Source: Streptomyces rubellomurinus (lineage in GTDB: Bacteria > Actinomycetota > Actinomycetes > Streptomycetales > Streptomycetaceae). From it: a stretch of 64,000 nt of DNA. The stretch is from assembly GCF_000961885.1 (NCBI RefSeq), contig NZ_JZKH01000039.1, positions 8,209 to 72,208 of the forward strand, in the 5' to 3' direction. Numbering within the stretch: position 1 is the first letter of the stretch; every line of letters starts with the position of its first letter. Positions 14,312-23,144 of this stretch are shown one piece after another. The notes under the pieces were generated by a model. That model saw nothing but the letters and a program-made list of their open reading frames with translations, ran no database searches and was not told the origin of the DNA. The position numbers and the translations under genes are program-made.

Positions 14312-14833
14312 TCAGGCGCGGCGGCGGAGTTCCATCCACGACCCGGCGAGAACACGGGTCGCGGTGGCGGTGGCAACGTTCTGGGCCCACATGAGGCGCA
14401 GCAGGCCGGCGGTCGTCACGGTGACGATCCCCTCGAGCTTCACCCAGGTGTTGGCGCCCGAGGAGATGCCGAAGCCGAGGACGCTGGCGGCGGTCGCGTT
14501 GCGGATCGCGAAGAACTCGACGGGTCCGTTGGTTCCGGTGGTGATGGCGACGGTGTGGGCGCCGGTGCCGGCGAAGTGCAGCGTGCTGCCGGCGGGGAGG
14601 TCCCAGCCGAACTTCACGTCCCCGTTGCTGTCGCCGGCGCCCATGAACAGCTGCAGCTCGAACGTGTAGGTGGCGCCCGCCTCGACGGCGGCCTGCAGGT
14701 GGTCGTCGGCCTGCAACACGGTCGAGTTGGTGACCGACTCGTCGGTGGTCTTGGTGATGAACTCGGGCAACGAGGCGCGCAGGCCTGCGCCGGTGATTCT
14801 CTGGCCGGCGGCCCACGCCGGATAGGTGGACAT
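14312..14833 (-). CDS. phage minor structural protein
   Basis: The product has 173 residues, an ATG start and GTAGGAG upstream. It is a beta-rich, Gly/Ala/Thr-rich protein (LQADDHLQAAVEAGATYTFELQLFMGAG) that resembles small receptor-binding or fibre-tip jelly-roll proteins found after the tail genes in actinophages. It has no signal or membrane segment. It lies between the large distal tail protein and the lysin, the usual place for tip or fibre components. The exact role is inferred from position. Confidence 0.68.
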   Translation of the reverse strand: MSTYPAWAAGQRITGAGLRASLPEFITKTTDESVTNSTVLQADDHLQAAVEAGATYTFELQLFMGAGDSNGDVKFGWDLPAGSTLHFAGTGAHTVAITTGTNGPVEFFAIRNATAASVLGFGISSGANTWVKLEGIVTVTTAGLLRLMWAQNVATATATRVLAGSWMELRRRA

Positions 14834-14840
14834 GGTGCTC

Positions 14841-17582
14841 CTACAGGGCGGTGATGGCGGGCTGCCACAGCCGGACGTCCGCAGCGGCCGGCAGCGGCTT
14901 GGTGACGCCGTTGACGGAGCGGACGGCGGTTGCGGTCTGCGGGCTGGTGGTGCCGGTCAGGGCGGTGATGGTCACGCGCTCGCCGACGATGAGCACGTCG
15001 ACCGGGTACTCGGCGGGGTCGGTGCTCCACAGCGGCCCGGTGGTGGTGGCGATGGACAGGGTGGTGGCTGTGGCGGTCGCGCCTGCGGCCAGCTGGCTGC
15101 CTGAGGTGTCCGCTCGGCCGCACACCGGGTCGTCCAGGACGGCGACGTTCCAGCCCCCTGCTGGCGAGCAGTTGAGGGTGAGATCCCAGTCGTACAGGCC
15201 GAGGGTCTCGGTGTAGCCCTCGACGATGAGGTCGGCCGTGGTGGGGCCGTCCGCCGGCGGCAGGCCGGTGATGGTGATGCGGTCGCGTAGGTCGATCCGG
15301 AGGGCGGCCGGGATGAGGCGTGGGGCGGCCGCGAGGTCGAGGCGGACGCTCGGGTACCGGGCGCCGTCCCAGGTACCGAGGTGCAACCGCCAGCCGGCGA
15401 TGTCAGGCAGTTGGCCGTCCCGGTGAAGGCTGAGGGTCACGGCCTCGTCGTAGCGACCGACCCCAGCCGGAGGCATCTGGACCGACAGGCGGCTGGTGGT
15501 GTCGACAGCCCGCGCCGACGAGCCACCCGATCTCGTGATCGTCACGTCGTTGCGGACGGCCTGGTCGTCGTCGACCAGCTCCAGCGGCGGGGCGACATCG
15601 CCCGCCCCGAAGTCCAGCGTGATCGTCGGCCGCTGGTTGTAGGTGAGGTACCCGGGGCGGTACCAGAGGGCGATGCTGTCCCGGTGCTCGGCCAGGACGC
15701 CGTTGTCGGTCTCGGCGGCCTCCTGGAGCAGGGCGAGGAAGGTGGCCGGACGCTGGGCCCCCAGCGCGACCTCGCCGTCGATCTCGCCGAGGGTCAGCGC
15801 GGCTACGCCCTCCTCCCGGCAGAGTCGGGTGATCCGTTGGTTCGGCCGGTCACCCTCGAACGCGTTGTCGGCGTGGGAGTAGACGTCCGCCGCGCTGCCG
15901 AACACGGCGAGGTGGCCGAGCGCCATCCCATCCAGCAGGTCCCCGAGCTGGGTGTCGATCTCTGTGAGTGCTCCGATGGTGCCGGGGGCCGTACCGCTCA
16001 CGGACCAGCTCGACTGGCTGCCGACTGCGAACCACTGGACGAGGAACTGCAGGTTCGCACCGACCTGGGTGACCCGGATCAGCATCTGGTGCCAGCCGCC
16101 CGCGAACAGGTTGGCCGGCTCGACCGCGTCGAGGACGGTGTTTCCCGCAGCGTCGAGGGCGTACAGGTGCATGCTGGTGCCGCTCAGCGCGCCCACGTCG
16201 AGGACCCAGGTGGCAGCCGTTCCGGAGGTCTTCCAGGTGAGGAGCCGAGAGGTCTGAGCAGGGACGGTGGCCGCTCGATACAGGAAGTTGATCTGCCAGA
16301 CGGTCAGCGGCGTGCTCGGTGCCGGGACGACGCCGTGGAAGCGCGCCCCGGTGCGCAGCACCGGCAGCGGCTGGGAGCCGGCGAGGTCCGAGTCCGCTCC
16401 GAACTCGATGGCGGTGACCTCCAGCGGGTTGACGCCTGGCAGCGGGGAGTACGCCTGGCTGGCGCCTCGTTCGTCCTCCAGCGGCCAGTAGGCGAGCGGC
16501 TGCCCACTCGGAATGCTGCGACGCAGGGTGGACTGCAGGGGGGCCGCACCTTGACCTAGACGGCGCATGATGCCGGCGGCCTGGACGGGAACGAAGACGT
16601 CTGTGCCGGACACGTCCCGCCGGGGCGGCCAAGCGGCGACCTCACCGATGAACCTCGCTACCCGGTTCGTGATCTCGGCGCCGTCTGCGATGGTCCAGGT
16701 CCGGCCGGAGCTGTCCGAGAACGAGCTGGCGCCCGGGGCCTGGACGGTGAAGTCGGGTGTAGCGACGGCCGACCCATCGATGCCGGCGCGAACCTCTGCT
16801 CGAAGGACGTGCAGCGGTAGCGTACTCACGGCGGGTACCAGGGTGTTGTCGCCGATCACCAGGGGCGCCGTTCCAGGGTGGATCGACGTCGCCCCCGCGG
16901 TGACGACTGCATCTCCGAGTTGGGTCCATGGACCGCTCGTGCTGGCCGCGGTGTAGAAGCGGACCGTATGGCCTCCGGTGCCGTTGTCCACGTCAAGGGT
17001 CGCGCGCAGGGCCATGCGGCCGGCCTGCGTCGGCTGGACGGCCTGCGTGGATCCGATCGACCGGAAGGTCGCCCCAGTTCCGTCCGCGCTCCACTCGAGG
17101 AACAGGAAAGCGTTGCCGACCATGAGTCGCCAACTACGCTGCTCCCCAGTTGAGTTGTCGTAGCGGCTGATGACCTCGTGGTACTGCTCATCGATGGGCA
17201 GGCTCCAGAGGCCGTCGAGATCGACGCGGACGTCCAGATCGCCGGTGATGCGGAGTACGGGGGCATCGGGGGTCGTGGCGCGGCCGCCGGTGGTGCCCGG
17301 GACGTCGAGGTAGGCGCTGGCGCCGGGCACCGACACCCGGATCGGGGTGTTGCGGCCGAGGAGCCCGTAGTAGGGGCTCACGGGGTTGCGGGGCGAGTAC
17401 TTGCCCGAGCGGTTGTCGAGGGTGAGAGTGCACTTCGCGGGGTCCACCCGCGAGCCCTCGTCGTGTCGGCCTCGCTCGATGTGGATGCGGTCGCCCAGGC
17501 GGACGTCGGACGTGACGTCGATCCAGGTGCCGCCCAGTTGCAGATCGACCTGAACAGCAAGCGGGGTGGTGGGGAAGGCCAT
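14841..17582 (-). CDS. large distal tail protein with LamG/concanavalin-like domain
   Basis: The protein has 913 residues and starts at ATG 17582 with AAAGGGG upstream; the longer open frame beyond it overlaps the tape measure end. The N-terminus (VQVDLQLGGTWIDVTSDVRLGDRIHIERG) matches the start of actinophage minor tail proteins. Two laminin-G-like segments, around 110-210 (WSLPIDEQYHEVISRYDN) and 400-560 (PLAYWPLEDERGASQAY), are typical of carbohydrate-binding modules. It likely forms the baseplate hub or side structure that contacts the host cell wall. It directly follows the tape measure gene (13-bp gap), as expected. Confidence 0.82.
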   Translation of the reverse strand: MAFPTTPLAVQVDLQLGGTWIDVTSDVRLGDRIHIERGRHDEGSRVDPAKCTLTLDNRSGKYSPRNPVSPYYGLLGRNTPIRVSVPGASAYLDVPGTTGGRATTPDAPVLRITGDLDVRVDLDGLWSLPIDEQYHEVISRYDNSTGEQRSWRLMVGNAFLFLEWSADGTGATFRSIGSTQAVQPTQAGRMALRATLDVDNGTGGHTVRFYTAASTSGPWTQLGDAVVTAGATSIHPGTAPLVIGDNTLVPAVSTLPLHVLRAEVRAGIDGSAVATPDFTVQAPGASSFSDSSGRTWTIADGAEITNRVARFIGEVAAWPPRRDVSGTDVFVPVQAAGIMRRLGQGAAPLQSTLRRSIPSGQPLAYWPLEDERGASQAYSPLPGVNPLEVTAIEFGADSDLAGSQPLPVLRTGARFHGVVPAPSTPLTVWQINFLYRAATVPAQTSRLLTWKTSGTAATWVLDVGALSGTSMHLYALDAAGNTVLDAVEPANLFAGGWHQMLIRVTQVGANLQFLVQWFAVGSQSSWSVSGTAPGTIGALTEIDTQLGDLLDGMALGHLAVFGSAADVYSHADNAFEGDRPNQRITRLCREEGVAALTLGEIDGEVALGAQRPATFLALLQEAAETDNGVLAEHRDSIALWYRPGYLTYNQRPTITLDFGAGDVAPPLELVDDDQAVRNDVTITRSGGSSARAVDTTSRLSVQMPPAGVGRYDEAVTLSLHRDGQLPDIAGWRLHLGTWDGARYPSVRLDLAAAPRLIPAALRIDLRDRITITGLPPADGPTTADLIVEGYTETLGLYDWDLTLNCSPAGGWNVAVLDDPVCGRADTSGSQLAAGATATATTLSIATTTGPLWSTDPAEYPVDVLIVGERVTITALTGTTSPQTATAVRSVNGVTKPLPAAADVRLWQPAITAL

Positions 17583-17595
17583 GCGGCGCCCCTTT

Positions 17596-19506
17596 CTACG
17601 TGAATGCGGCCTGCGCGCTGCCTTGGCCGGTGACGCGGACGAGGCGTCGCATGAGGCGCTGCATGTCTGAGTCCGCACCGGTGGTGTCGAGGACGATGCG
17701 GATCTCGGTCGGTCCGGCCCCGGCGCGGGAGAGCGGGGTGACGGTCGCACCGCCGGGCAGGTCGAGGAGTTCAGGGCCGGCCTCGCCGACGAGGACGGTG
17801 CCGCTCCCGGTGATGTGGCCGCCTTGGGCGAGCATCGGGATGTGGGGCATCGAGAAGCCCCGGCCGCCGACGCCGGGGACCCAGTCCGGCAGGGTGAACG
17901 AGAGCCGTCCGGCCGTCCGGTTCCAGAGGCTGGCGATCTGGTTGAAGCCCCAGCGGAACGGCGCGACCAGGATCTCGCCCAGGGACTGGAAGCCGGTCGC
18001 GATGCGGCCGGGCAGTGCGGCGACGAAGTCGAAGGCGGCCCCGGCGCCGGACTTGATCGCGTCCCAGTGGCGCACGATCCCGAGGACGGCCCAACCGATC
18101 GGTCCGGTCAGGATGCCGAGCAGCAGCGGCCAGTTGGAGGCGATCCAGTTCCAGACCCAGGAGATGCCGGCCCAGACGGTCTGCCAGCAGCTGGTCACGA
18201 TGTCGCGGAACGTCTCGGAGTGCTGCCAGAGCAGGACGACGGCGGCGACCAGGGCAACGACCGCGATGATCATCCAGGTGACGGGGCTGGCCGACAGGGC
18301 TGCGTTCCAGGCCCACTGCGCCGCGGTGGCTACGCCTTGGACGCCGGTCCACAGGCCTTGGGCGGCGGTCCACGTCATCGTGGCGCCCTGGACGAGGAGG
18401 ATCGCCCCGGCGATGACGCCCAGGACGATGGCGATGGGTTGGAGCCAGGTGGAGTGCGTCTGTCCGAACTGCACGATCTGGCCGCCCACTTCGGCAAGCT
18501 TCACGGTGGCCTCGCGCTTGAACTTCTCCAGCGCGGCCGCAGGGTTGTCACCTACGGTCTTGGCCATCTGGTCTGCTGCGCCGGCGACTTCGCCGAGCCC
18601 CTTCTTCGCGGTGGACGGGTCGAGGGCGTACAACGCGCGCTGCATGTCCTCGGCCTTCGTGCCGAACAGGGCCAGGGCGATGCTGCTCTGATCGACGGGG
18701 TTCTTCACCGCCCGCAGGCGGTCGAGGACTTGGTCGAGCGCGTTCGCCGCACCCGGGCCGCCCTGGATGAACGCCTGCTGCATCACCTTCGCGTTCAGGC
18801 CGAGGTCCTTGAACGCATCCACGCTCGCCTTCGATCCCGACTGAGCGATGAGCGTGAACTCCTTCAGGCTGTCCGCGACCACGTCGGCATCGCGGGCGCC
18901 CGCGCGAAGTCCCTGCGCCAGCAGGCCGGTTGCCGTCGCGCCGTCGAGACCCAGCTGGCGGAACTGCGTGGAGTACTCGGTCAGCGTGTCGGTGAAGTCG
19001 CCGGCCTTGTCGACGCCGGCCTGGAACCCCTTGGTGATGACGTCGAACGCCTCGTCGGCGTCCTTGACGAGACCCGTGCGGATGAGCTGTCCGGCGGCCG
19101 CGGTCGACTCGGACACCTCCACGTCGAACGTCTTCGCCAGCGCGAGGGCCTTCGTGGTGATCTTCTCGAGGCCTTTACTCGCGGCGTCGCCGCCGATGTT
19201 CTGGATGACGCCCTTGATCGCGTCGTTGACCTCCGCGGTGGACTCGCCCCAGGCCTGCTTGTAGACGTTGGCGCTCACCTTGGCCAGTTCGCCGGCGCGC
19301 TCGGCGCCGACGCCGAGCTGCGCAGCGAGTTTGTCCGAGGCTGCTCCCATGTCCAGGGAGTCGGCGATGCCCTTGCTGAGGGCGCCGGCGGCAGCGGCCG
19401 AGATCCCGGCCGCCGCGGTCGCGATCTTCTCCTTCATCTGGCCGAGGACCGCGGTCGCCTTGTCCTTGGCGATGAGGTTGAACACGAGCGAGGTGTCGGA
19501 GGCCAT
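17596..19506 (-). CDS. phage tail tape measure protein
   Basis: The protein has 636 residues. A long Ala-rich helical N-terminal half includes a TP901-type tape measure core (FIQGGPGAANALDQVLDRLRAVKN, ALFGTKAEDMQRALYALDP). Hydrophobic helices at about 345-370 and 395-425 (PIAIVLGVIAGAILLVQG, WMIIAVVALVAAVVLLWQ) and Trp-rich segments follow. The C-terminal region has LAQGGHITGSGTVLVGEAGPELLDLPGG, a very common tape measure ending. It sets tail length and helps DNA pass into the cell. At 636 residues the predicted tail is short to medium (roughly 0.15 nm per residue gives about 95 nm). It follows the frameshifted chaperone genes, the standard order. Confidence 0.93.
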   Translation of the reverse strand: MASDTSLVFNLIAKDKATAVLGQMKEKIATAAAGISAAAAGALSKGIADSLDMGAASDKLAAQLGVGAERAGELAKVSANVYKQAWGESTAEVNDAIKGVIQNIGGDAASKGLEKITTKALALAKTFDVEVSESTAAAGQLIRTGLVKDADEAFDVITKGFQAGVDKAGDFTDTLTEYSTQFRQLGLDGATATGLLAQGLRAGARDADVVADSLKEFTLIAQSGSKASVDAFKDLGLNAKVMQQAFIQGGPGAANALDQVLDRLRAVKNPVDQSSIALALFGTKAEDMQRALYALDPSTAKKGLGEVAGAADQMAKTVGDNPAAALEKFKREATVKLAEVGGQIVQFGQTHSTWLQPIAIVLGVIAGAILLVQGATMTWTAAQGLWTGVQGVATAAQWAWNAALSASPVTWMIIAVVALVAAVVLLWQHSETFRDIVTSCWQTVWAGISWVWNWIASNWPLLLGILTGPIGWAVLGIVRHWDAIKSGAGAAFDFVAALPGRIATGFQSLGEILVAPFRWGFNQIASLWNRTAGRLSFTLPDWVPGVGGRGFSMPHIPMLAQGGHITGSGTVLVGEAGPELLDLPGGATVTPLSRAGAGPTEIRIVLDTTGADSDMQRLMRRLVRVTGQGSAQAAFT

Positions 19507-19507
19507 G

Positions 19508-20064
19508 TCACCTCCTCGCGGTCGCTGCCTTGCGGTTCTCGTCGAGCTGTCGTTCGTAGGCGTCGAGCCAGGCGAGCAGTTGCTCAGCCTCTTCGACCGT
19601 CAGCAGCTGCCATTCCCAGGGTCGGACGCCGAGCAGATGGGCGGCGTCGCCGAGTCGCTTCAGCCGGCGATCGGCGGCAGGGCTTTTCCCTCGGGCTCGT
19701 CGTGGGCCTCGGCGATCTCCTTGTCGAGCTGGGCGAGAACCGCGTCCCGCTGGTCGGCCGGGACGCTGTCGGCGGCCTGCTCGCGGATCATCTGCAGCTC
19801 GGCCCGGGAGTGTTCCAGGCGGAGCTCGTCCCAGGCGAAGTCGACGTCCTCGAACCGGGTGGTGGGGTGTTCTCGCTTGAGGAAGACGAACAGCAGCGCG
19901 CGTCGGCACAGGCTGTTGCCCGAGATCACGGCCTTGGTGAAGTCGGAGAAGTCGCGGCCGGTCAGGCGCTCCAGCTTCTCGCGCTCGGCCGACATCAGCT
20001 TGGTCGGCTGGTACTGCCAGCGCTGGGGTTCGTCGGAGCCTTCGGGCTGGTAGACGAGGTACAC
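19508..20064 (-). CDS. tail assembly chaperone, long form made by -1 frameshifting (gpGT type)
   Basis: In long-tailed phages the gene before the tape measure is read with a programmed -1 slip. Here the heptamer GGGAAAA (minus strand, 19690-19684) is in the required X-XXY-YYZ register of the short form (codons GAG GGA AAA). The -1 frame opens at AGC and continues for 58 codons to a stop at 19508, giving SPAADRRLKRLGDAAHLLGV...RKAATARR. This extension is the T-like domain that binds the tape measure. The tape measure start follows 2 bp after this stop. Confidence 0.85.
19660..20064 (-). CDS. tail assembly chaperone, short form (gpG type)
   Basis: The product has 134 residues and starts at GTG 20064 behind AGGAGAACC. 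It is hydrophilic and rich in Glu, Arg and Gln (YQPEGSDEPQRWQYQPTKLM...LDKEIAEAHDEPEGKALPPIAG), with helices in the second half. It is the unshifted product and ends seven codons after the slippery AAA codon. The family coats the tape measure during tail assembly and is not in the finished virion. The short form is normally made in large excess over the frameshift form. Confidence 0.85.
   Translation of the reverse strand: MYLVYQPEGSDEPQRWQYQPTKLMSAEREKLERLTGRDFSDFTKAVISGNSLCRRALLFVFLKREHPTTRFEDVDFAWDELRLEHSRAELQMIREQAADSVPADQRDAVLAQLDKEIAEAHDEPEGKALPPIAG
19684..19690 (-). promoter_or_regulatory. programmed -1 ribosomal frameshift site GGGAAAA
   Basis: On the coding strand the heptamer reads G GGA AAA in the zero frame of the short chaperone, the canonical slippery form. 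The following GC-rich 30 bases could form a stimulatory stem. The -1 frame then stays open to the tape measure gene. Confidence 0.85.
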
Positions 20065-20071
20065 GGTTCTC

Positions 20072-20572
20072 CTATCGGGTGCGGGAGGCGATGCGCTGGG
20101 CCATGGCCTCCATCGCATCGGCGACGGCCTGGCGGTAGGCGGCGGCATTGGGTTCCATGGCGCGGTCGAACCAGTTGACCTTGCCGTGTTGGACGCGCCA
20201 GGCACCGCGGCCCCAGCTCTGGGTTCGCCAGCCGGCCGCTCGCTGGGTGCGCTTGGCGGCGTTGGCGAAGTTGCGGACGCCGGGGATCTTGCGGGCCTTG
20301 ACGCGGGCGCCGGTCCAGCGGCCGCCCAGCTTCACCTCGGGACGGATCTTCTTGGCGATCGCCGAGCGCAGCGCGGGCGCGGCGGTGGTGGTGGCGGCCA
20401 TCGCCATGATGCCGCTCTTGGCCTGCTCGGCTGCGGGCTTCAGCGCGTCGCGCATGCCCTTGGCGAGTTCCTTGCGCAGCTGCTTGCCGTCCTCCTCGCC
20501 GCGCAGTGCGGCGGTGAGCGCGTCGAAGCCCTCGAAGGTGACGGCAACGTCGACCGGGTTCTGGCCGGCCAT
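20072..20572 (-). CDS. head-tail joining/minor tail protein, HK97 gp10-like
   Basis: The product has 166 residues and its ATG overlaps the stop of the tail tube gene (TGATG). It is a basic, mostly helical protein with an N-terminal VTFEGFDALTAALRG and a C-terminal EAMAQRIAS. The central part is rich in Arg, Lys and Trp (KIRPEVKLGGRWTGARVKARK). The sequence type resembles gp10-like neck proteins, but in this window it lies after the tail tube gene and not before it, so an alternative is a minor tail component. It is not strongly conserved in motif, so the name is tentative. Confidence 0.6.
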   Translation of the reverse strand: MAGQNPVDVAVTFEGFDALTAALRGEEDGKQLRKELAKGMRDALKPAAEQAKSGIMAMAATTTAAPALRSAIAKKIRPEVKLGGRWTGARVKARKIPGVRNFANAAKRTQRAAGWRTQSWGRGAWRVQHGKVNWFDRAMEPNAAAYRQAVADAMEAMAQRIASRTR

Positions 20573-20982
20573 CAGCTGGTCGCGCGGGTGACGGCGCCCG
20601 AGGTCGGGTAGCTGACGCCGACCGTGGCCTCGTCGCCGACGCTGCCGTTGATCGGGGACCACTCCTTCACCAGCACGTTGCCGGTGTACTTGGGGTTGGA
20701 GGTGCTCGCGACGGCCTGGTCGGGGCGGACCTCGAAGGCGACGACCTGGCCGAGCAGCGGCCACATGATCGAGTCGAGCTTGGCGGCAGCGAAGTCCTGG
20801 ACGAACTCGCAGGCCAGGGTGCCGGACTTGAGGCCGCCGATGACGGTCTTCCAGCCCTGGCTGGCGTAGGTGGTGACGTCCTTCTCCTCGACCTCGACGG
20901 CGAGTTCGGCCTTCTTGGTCCACTCGGACAAGGGGCTGCCGTTGAGGCTGAGGTACTCGGCGGTGAGGACCATGGTGGGCAT
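20572..20982 (-). CDS. major tail (tube) protein
   Basis: The protein has 136 residues. It begins MVLTAEYLSLNGSPLSEWTKK and contains AVEVEEKDVTTYASQGWKTV and GGLKSGTLACEF, typical of actinophage tail tube subunits with a beta-barrel fold. It should polymerise into the tail tube around the tape measure. Its N-terminal half is clearly related to that of the next gene upstream, 20995-21729, so the two are paralogues. It lies in the head-to-tail gene order before the assembly chaperones. Confidence 0.82.
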   Translation of the reverse strand: MPTMVLTAEYLSLNGSPLSEWTKKAELAVEVEEKDVTTYASQGWKTVIGGLKSGTLACEFVQDFAAAKLDSIMWPLLGQVVAFEVRPDQAVASTSNPKYTGNVLVKEWSPINGSVGDEATVGVSYPTSGAVTRATS

Positions 20983-20994
20983 GGGTGGGGCTCC

Positions 20995-21729
20995 TTAGGC
21001 GATGCCGAGGGCGGCGACGAACGCGAACGAGGGGGCGGTGCCGGCGATGGTCCAGGCGATGCGCCACCAGTCGTCGGTGACGGCCGGGCCGCCGATGGCG
21101 AGGGCCTGTCCGCCGAGGCCGGTGACGGCGTCGAAGGTGGACCGGGTGGTCGCCGAGGTGAAGGCGGCGTTGTCGTCGCTCTCGATGCGGGCGGTCAGCG
21201 ACGGGGTGGCCCCGGCGGCGGAGAGCACGTGCAGCGTGGCGTACAGGCGCCGCCCGGCGGGGATCGGGCCGATCTGGAGCGCGGTGCCGGCGCCGTTGCT
21301 GGAGCGGGCGGTACCGGGCGGGTGGGCGATCTGGCCGCGCACGGTGACGCCGGTGCCGGCCCCGTTGCCGGTCCAGGGGGCGAGGTCGCCGACCGCACCG
21401 CCGAGGGTGTAGTCGGTGCGCAGGGCCTGGGTGAGGTAGGCGAGGGAGCCCACCGTGGCTTGGTCCGGGCAGACCGTCCAGGGGCAGACGGCGCCGAACT
21501 GGGCCCAGGTGGCGTCGTCAACCAGCCCGGGGTCGCCGGCCTCCCAGAGGCCCTCGGCGGTCAGCTTGCTGGAGCGCAGGCCGCCTTGCACCTGCTTCCA
21601 GCGGCCGGAGCCGTAGGTGGTGCGGTCCTTCTCCTCGACTTCGGCGGAGAGTTCGACCTTGTTGGCGGCAGCGGTGAGGTCGGCACCGGCGACGAACAGC
21701 CTTACGTCGGTGAGGACTTGGGCGGGCAT
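20995..21729 (-). CDS. second tail tube-like protein, larger paralogue
   Basis: The product has 244 residues and starts at ATG 21729 with GAAGGA upstream. The N-terminus (VLTDVRLFVAGADLTAAANKVELSAEVEEKDRTTYGSGRWKQV) matches the tube protein at the EEKDxTTY and GGLxS positions. The C-terminal half is longer, rich in Gly, Ala and Thr, with GTGVTVRGQIAHPPGTARSS. It could be the tube terminator, a decoration domain bearing subunit, or the true major tail protein with the smaller one as tail-end subunit. Tandem tube paralogues are known in some phages; which is major cannot be told from sequence. Confidence 0.72.
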   Translation of the reverse strand: MPAQVLTDVRLFVAGADLTAAANKVELSAEVEEKDRTTYGSGRWKQVQGGLRSSKLTAEGLWEAGDPGLVDDATWAQFGAVCPWTVCPDQATVGSLAYLTQALRTDYTLGGAVGDLAPWTGNGAGTGVTVRGQIAHPPGTARSSNGAGTALQIGPIPAGRRLYATLHVLSAAGATPSLTARIESDDNAAFTSATTRSTFDAVTGLGGQALAIGGPAVTDDWWRIAWTIAGTAPSFAFVAALGIA

Positions 21730-21733
21730 GGGA

Positions 21734-22183
21734 TCACGTCCTTCCGTCACCGATGACGCGGATGATGACCTCGGCGCCGACGTACTGGATGCCGGCGTGC
21801 TCGTACCAGCGGTAGCCCTGGACGCGGACGACGTGCAGGTCGTCGGCCAGGCCTCCGAGGGCGGCCTGGCCGGGCGCGCCGCGAGCGGCCTCGATGGCCC
21901 TCTTGAGGCTGGCCGGGCCGGCGCCGGACAGCATGCCGTCGAGGATGGCCTGGGCGTTGCGATCGTCCTGCCGGCCGACCAGGCAGCGGCACGTGAACTC
22001 GGCCTCGTCCCGGCCGCGCCCGAAGGTGCGGTCATACTCGACGGTGTACTCGCCGACGAAGAAGTGCGGGGCGGTGACGGCGTCCGGGGTGTAGCCGGTG
22101 CAGGTCAACTTGGCGGCTCCGGTGGGGAGGATGACCGCGCGGGCGGCGTCGGCGATGGCCGCGCGGACAGCGGCGAACTGCAC
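21734..22183 (-). CDS. probable tail terminator/neck protein
   Basis: The product has 149 residues with a GTG start at 22183 (VQFAAVRAAIADAARAV) and a stop four bases before the tail protein start. It is rich in Ala, Arg and Gly, with VEYDRTFGRGRDEAEFTCRCLVGRQ and a C-terminal IQYVGAEVIIRVIGDGRT that suggests a small alpha/beta protein of the tail terminator type. The position between the connector gene and the tail proteins supports this role. The family is only inferred. Confidence 0.65.
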   Translation of the reverse strand: MQFAAVRAAIADAARAVILPTGAAKLTCTGYTPDAVTAPHFFVGEYTVEYDRTFGRGRDEAEFTCRCLVGRQDDRNAQAILDGMLSGAGPASLKRAIEAARGAPGQAALGGLADDLHVVRVQGYRWYEHAGIQYVGAEVIIRVIGDGRT

Positions 22184-22193
22184 GTGGCGCCTC

Positions 22194-22790
22194 CTATCCG
22201 AAGCCGGGCAGGATGTAGTGCTCGATCAGGGCCCAGACGTCCGGGTCGCGGCGGGACAGCCGCACAACGCCCCACTCGGCGGAGCCGGTGACGCCCTCCG
22301 GTGAGTCCTTGCGCCGGAACAGGCGGGCGGCCTGGATCAGGGTGGCCTGCACGACGTCGTCGGGGACGGCGGGCCAGCCCCAGCGGGCGGTGACCCGCAC
22401 TCGGGTGCTGCCACTCCCCCACGTGCCGGCCGGCATGACGAGTGCGGTGACCGGTCGGCCGCGCACGAGCGCGTTGTCCGGGCCGGTCTCGTAGCCGGTG
22501 ATCGCCGTCCAGACGCCGCCGGTGCCGGCTTCGACGAGCAGGCCGGCGGTGTCGCCGAGGTCGTCCACGATCAGCCGTTCGCCGCCATCGGCGGCCAGTA
22601 CGCGGCCGTTGGGGTTGTAGGTGCGGGCAGTCGCCGCGGCATCGAGGTAGAAGCGGCGCCCGCACGAGGCGTCGATCGACCGCGCGGCCGCGCTCAGGGC
22701 CTTGGCGAGCAGGGAGTCGCGGGTGGTGTCGGCCGGGTCCATCTGGAGGGCCAGACGTAGGTCGGAGATCGTGGCGTATTCGTTGGCCAC
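22194..22790 (-). CDS. head-tail connector, gp6-like
   Basis: The product has 198 residues and an ATG start at 22790. The N-terminal half is helical (MANEYATISDLRLALQMDP...AARSIDASCGRRF), and WPAVPDDVVQATLIQAARLFRRKDSPEG near 150-180 is the typical core of HK97 gp6-type head completion proteins. The connector joins portal to neck and tail. It lies immediately downstream of the small acidic gene and upstream of the tail terminator, the normal order. Confidence 0.8.
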   Translation of the reverse strand: MANEYATISDLRLALQMDPADTTRDSLLAKALSAAARSIDASCGRRFYLDAAATARTYNPNGRVLAADGGERLIVDDLGDTAGLLVEAGTGGVWTAITGYETGPDNALVRGRPVTALVMPAGTWGSGSTRVRVTARWGWPAVPDDVVQATLIQAARLFRRKDSPEGVTGSAEWGVVRLSRRDPDVWALIEHYILPGFG

Positions 22791-22793
22791 CGG

Positions 22794-23108
22794 TCACCCC
22801 CGGACGATGTTGCCCTCGGCGTCCCGGGGCAGCCGCGGGCGTCCGCGGCGACGCGCGCCGGTCCCCTCGTCGACGGCCTCGTCCTGGTCGTCGTCCGGCT
22901 CGGTCTCGGGGCCGTCCTGGTCGTCGGGACCGGTGTTCTCCGGCTCGGCCTCGAGGTCCGGGGCGTCCTCGTGCTCGACGGCAGCGGCATTGCGGTGGGT
23001 CACGAGCTGGTGGGCCTCGGCCTCGGGCAGGTCGAGGACGGCGCCGGGAGGCGGCCAGTCCTGACCATCGCGGGTGCCGGACATCTGGACGAGCATGCGC
23101 ACGCGCAC
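22794..23108 (-). CDS. small acidic hypothetical head protein
   Basis: The product has 104 residues and a GTG start (VRVRMLVQMSGTRDGQDWPPPG). The first 45 residues form a small basic-to-neutral module that resembles a phage FtsK-gamma/Rho N-like or head-fibre module (AVLDLPEAEAHQLVTHRNAAAVE). The rest is very acidic (EPENTGPDDQDGPETEPDDDQDE) and ends in a basic patch RRRGRPRLPRDAEGN. Such proteins follow the capsid gene in many actinophages with unknown role. A strong hairpin lies between it and the capsid gene. Confidence 0.65.
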   Translation of the reverse strand: MRVRMLVQMSGTRDGQDWPPPGAVLDLPEAEAHQLVTHRNAAAVEHEDAPDLEAEPENTGPDDQDGPETEPDDDQDEAVDEGTGARRRGRPRLPRDAEGNIVRG

Positions 23109-23144
23109 GGGTCAGCTCCTCGCTGTAGTGAAGACGGTGCTGGG

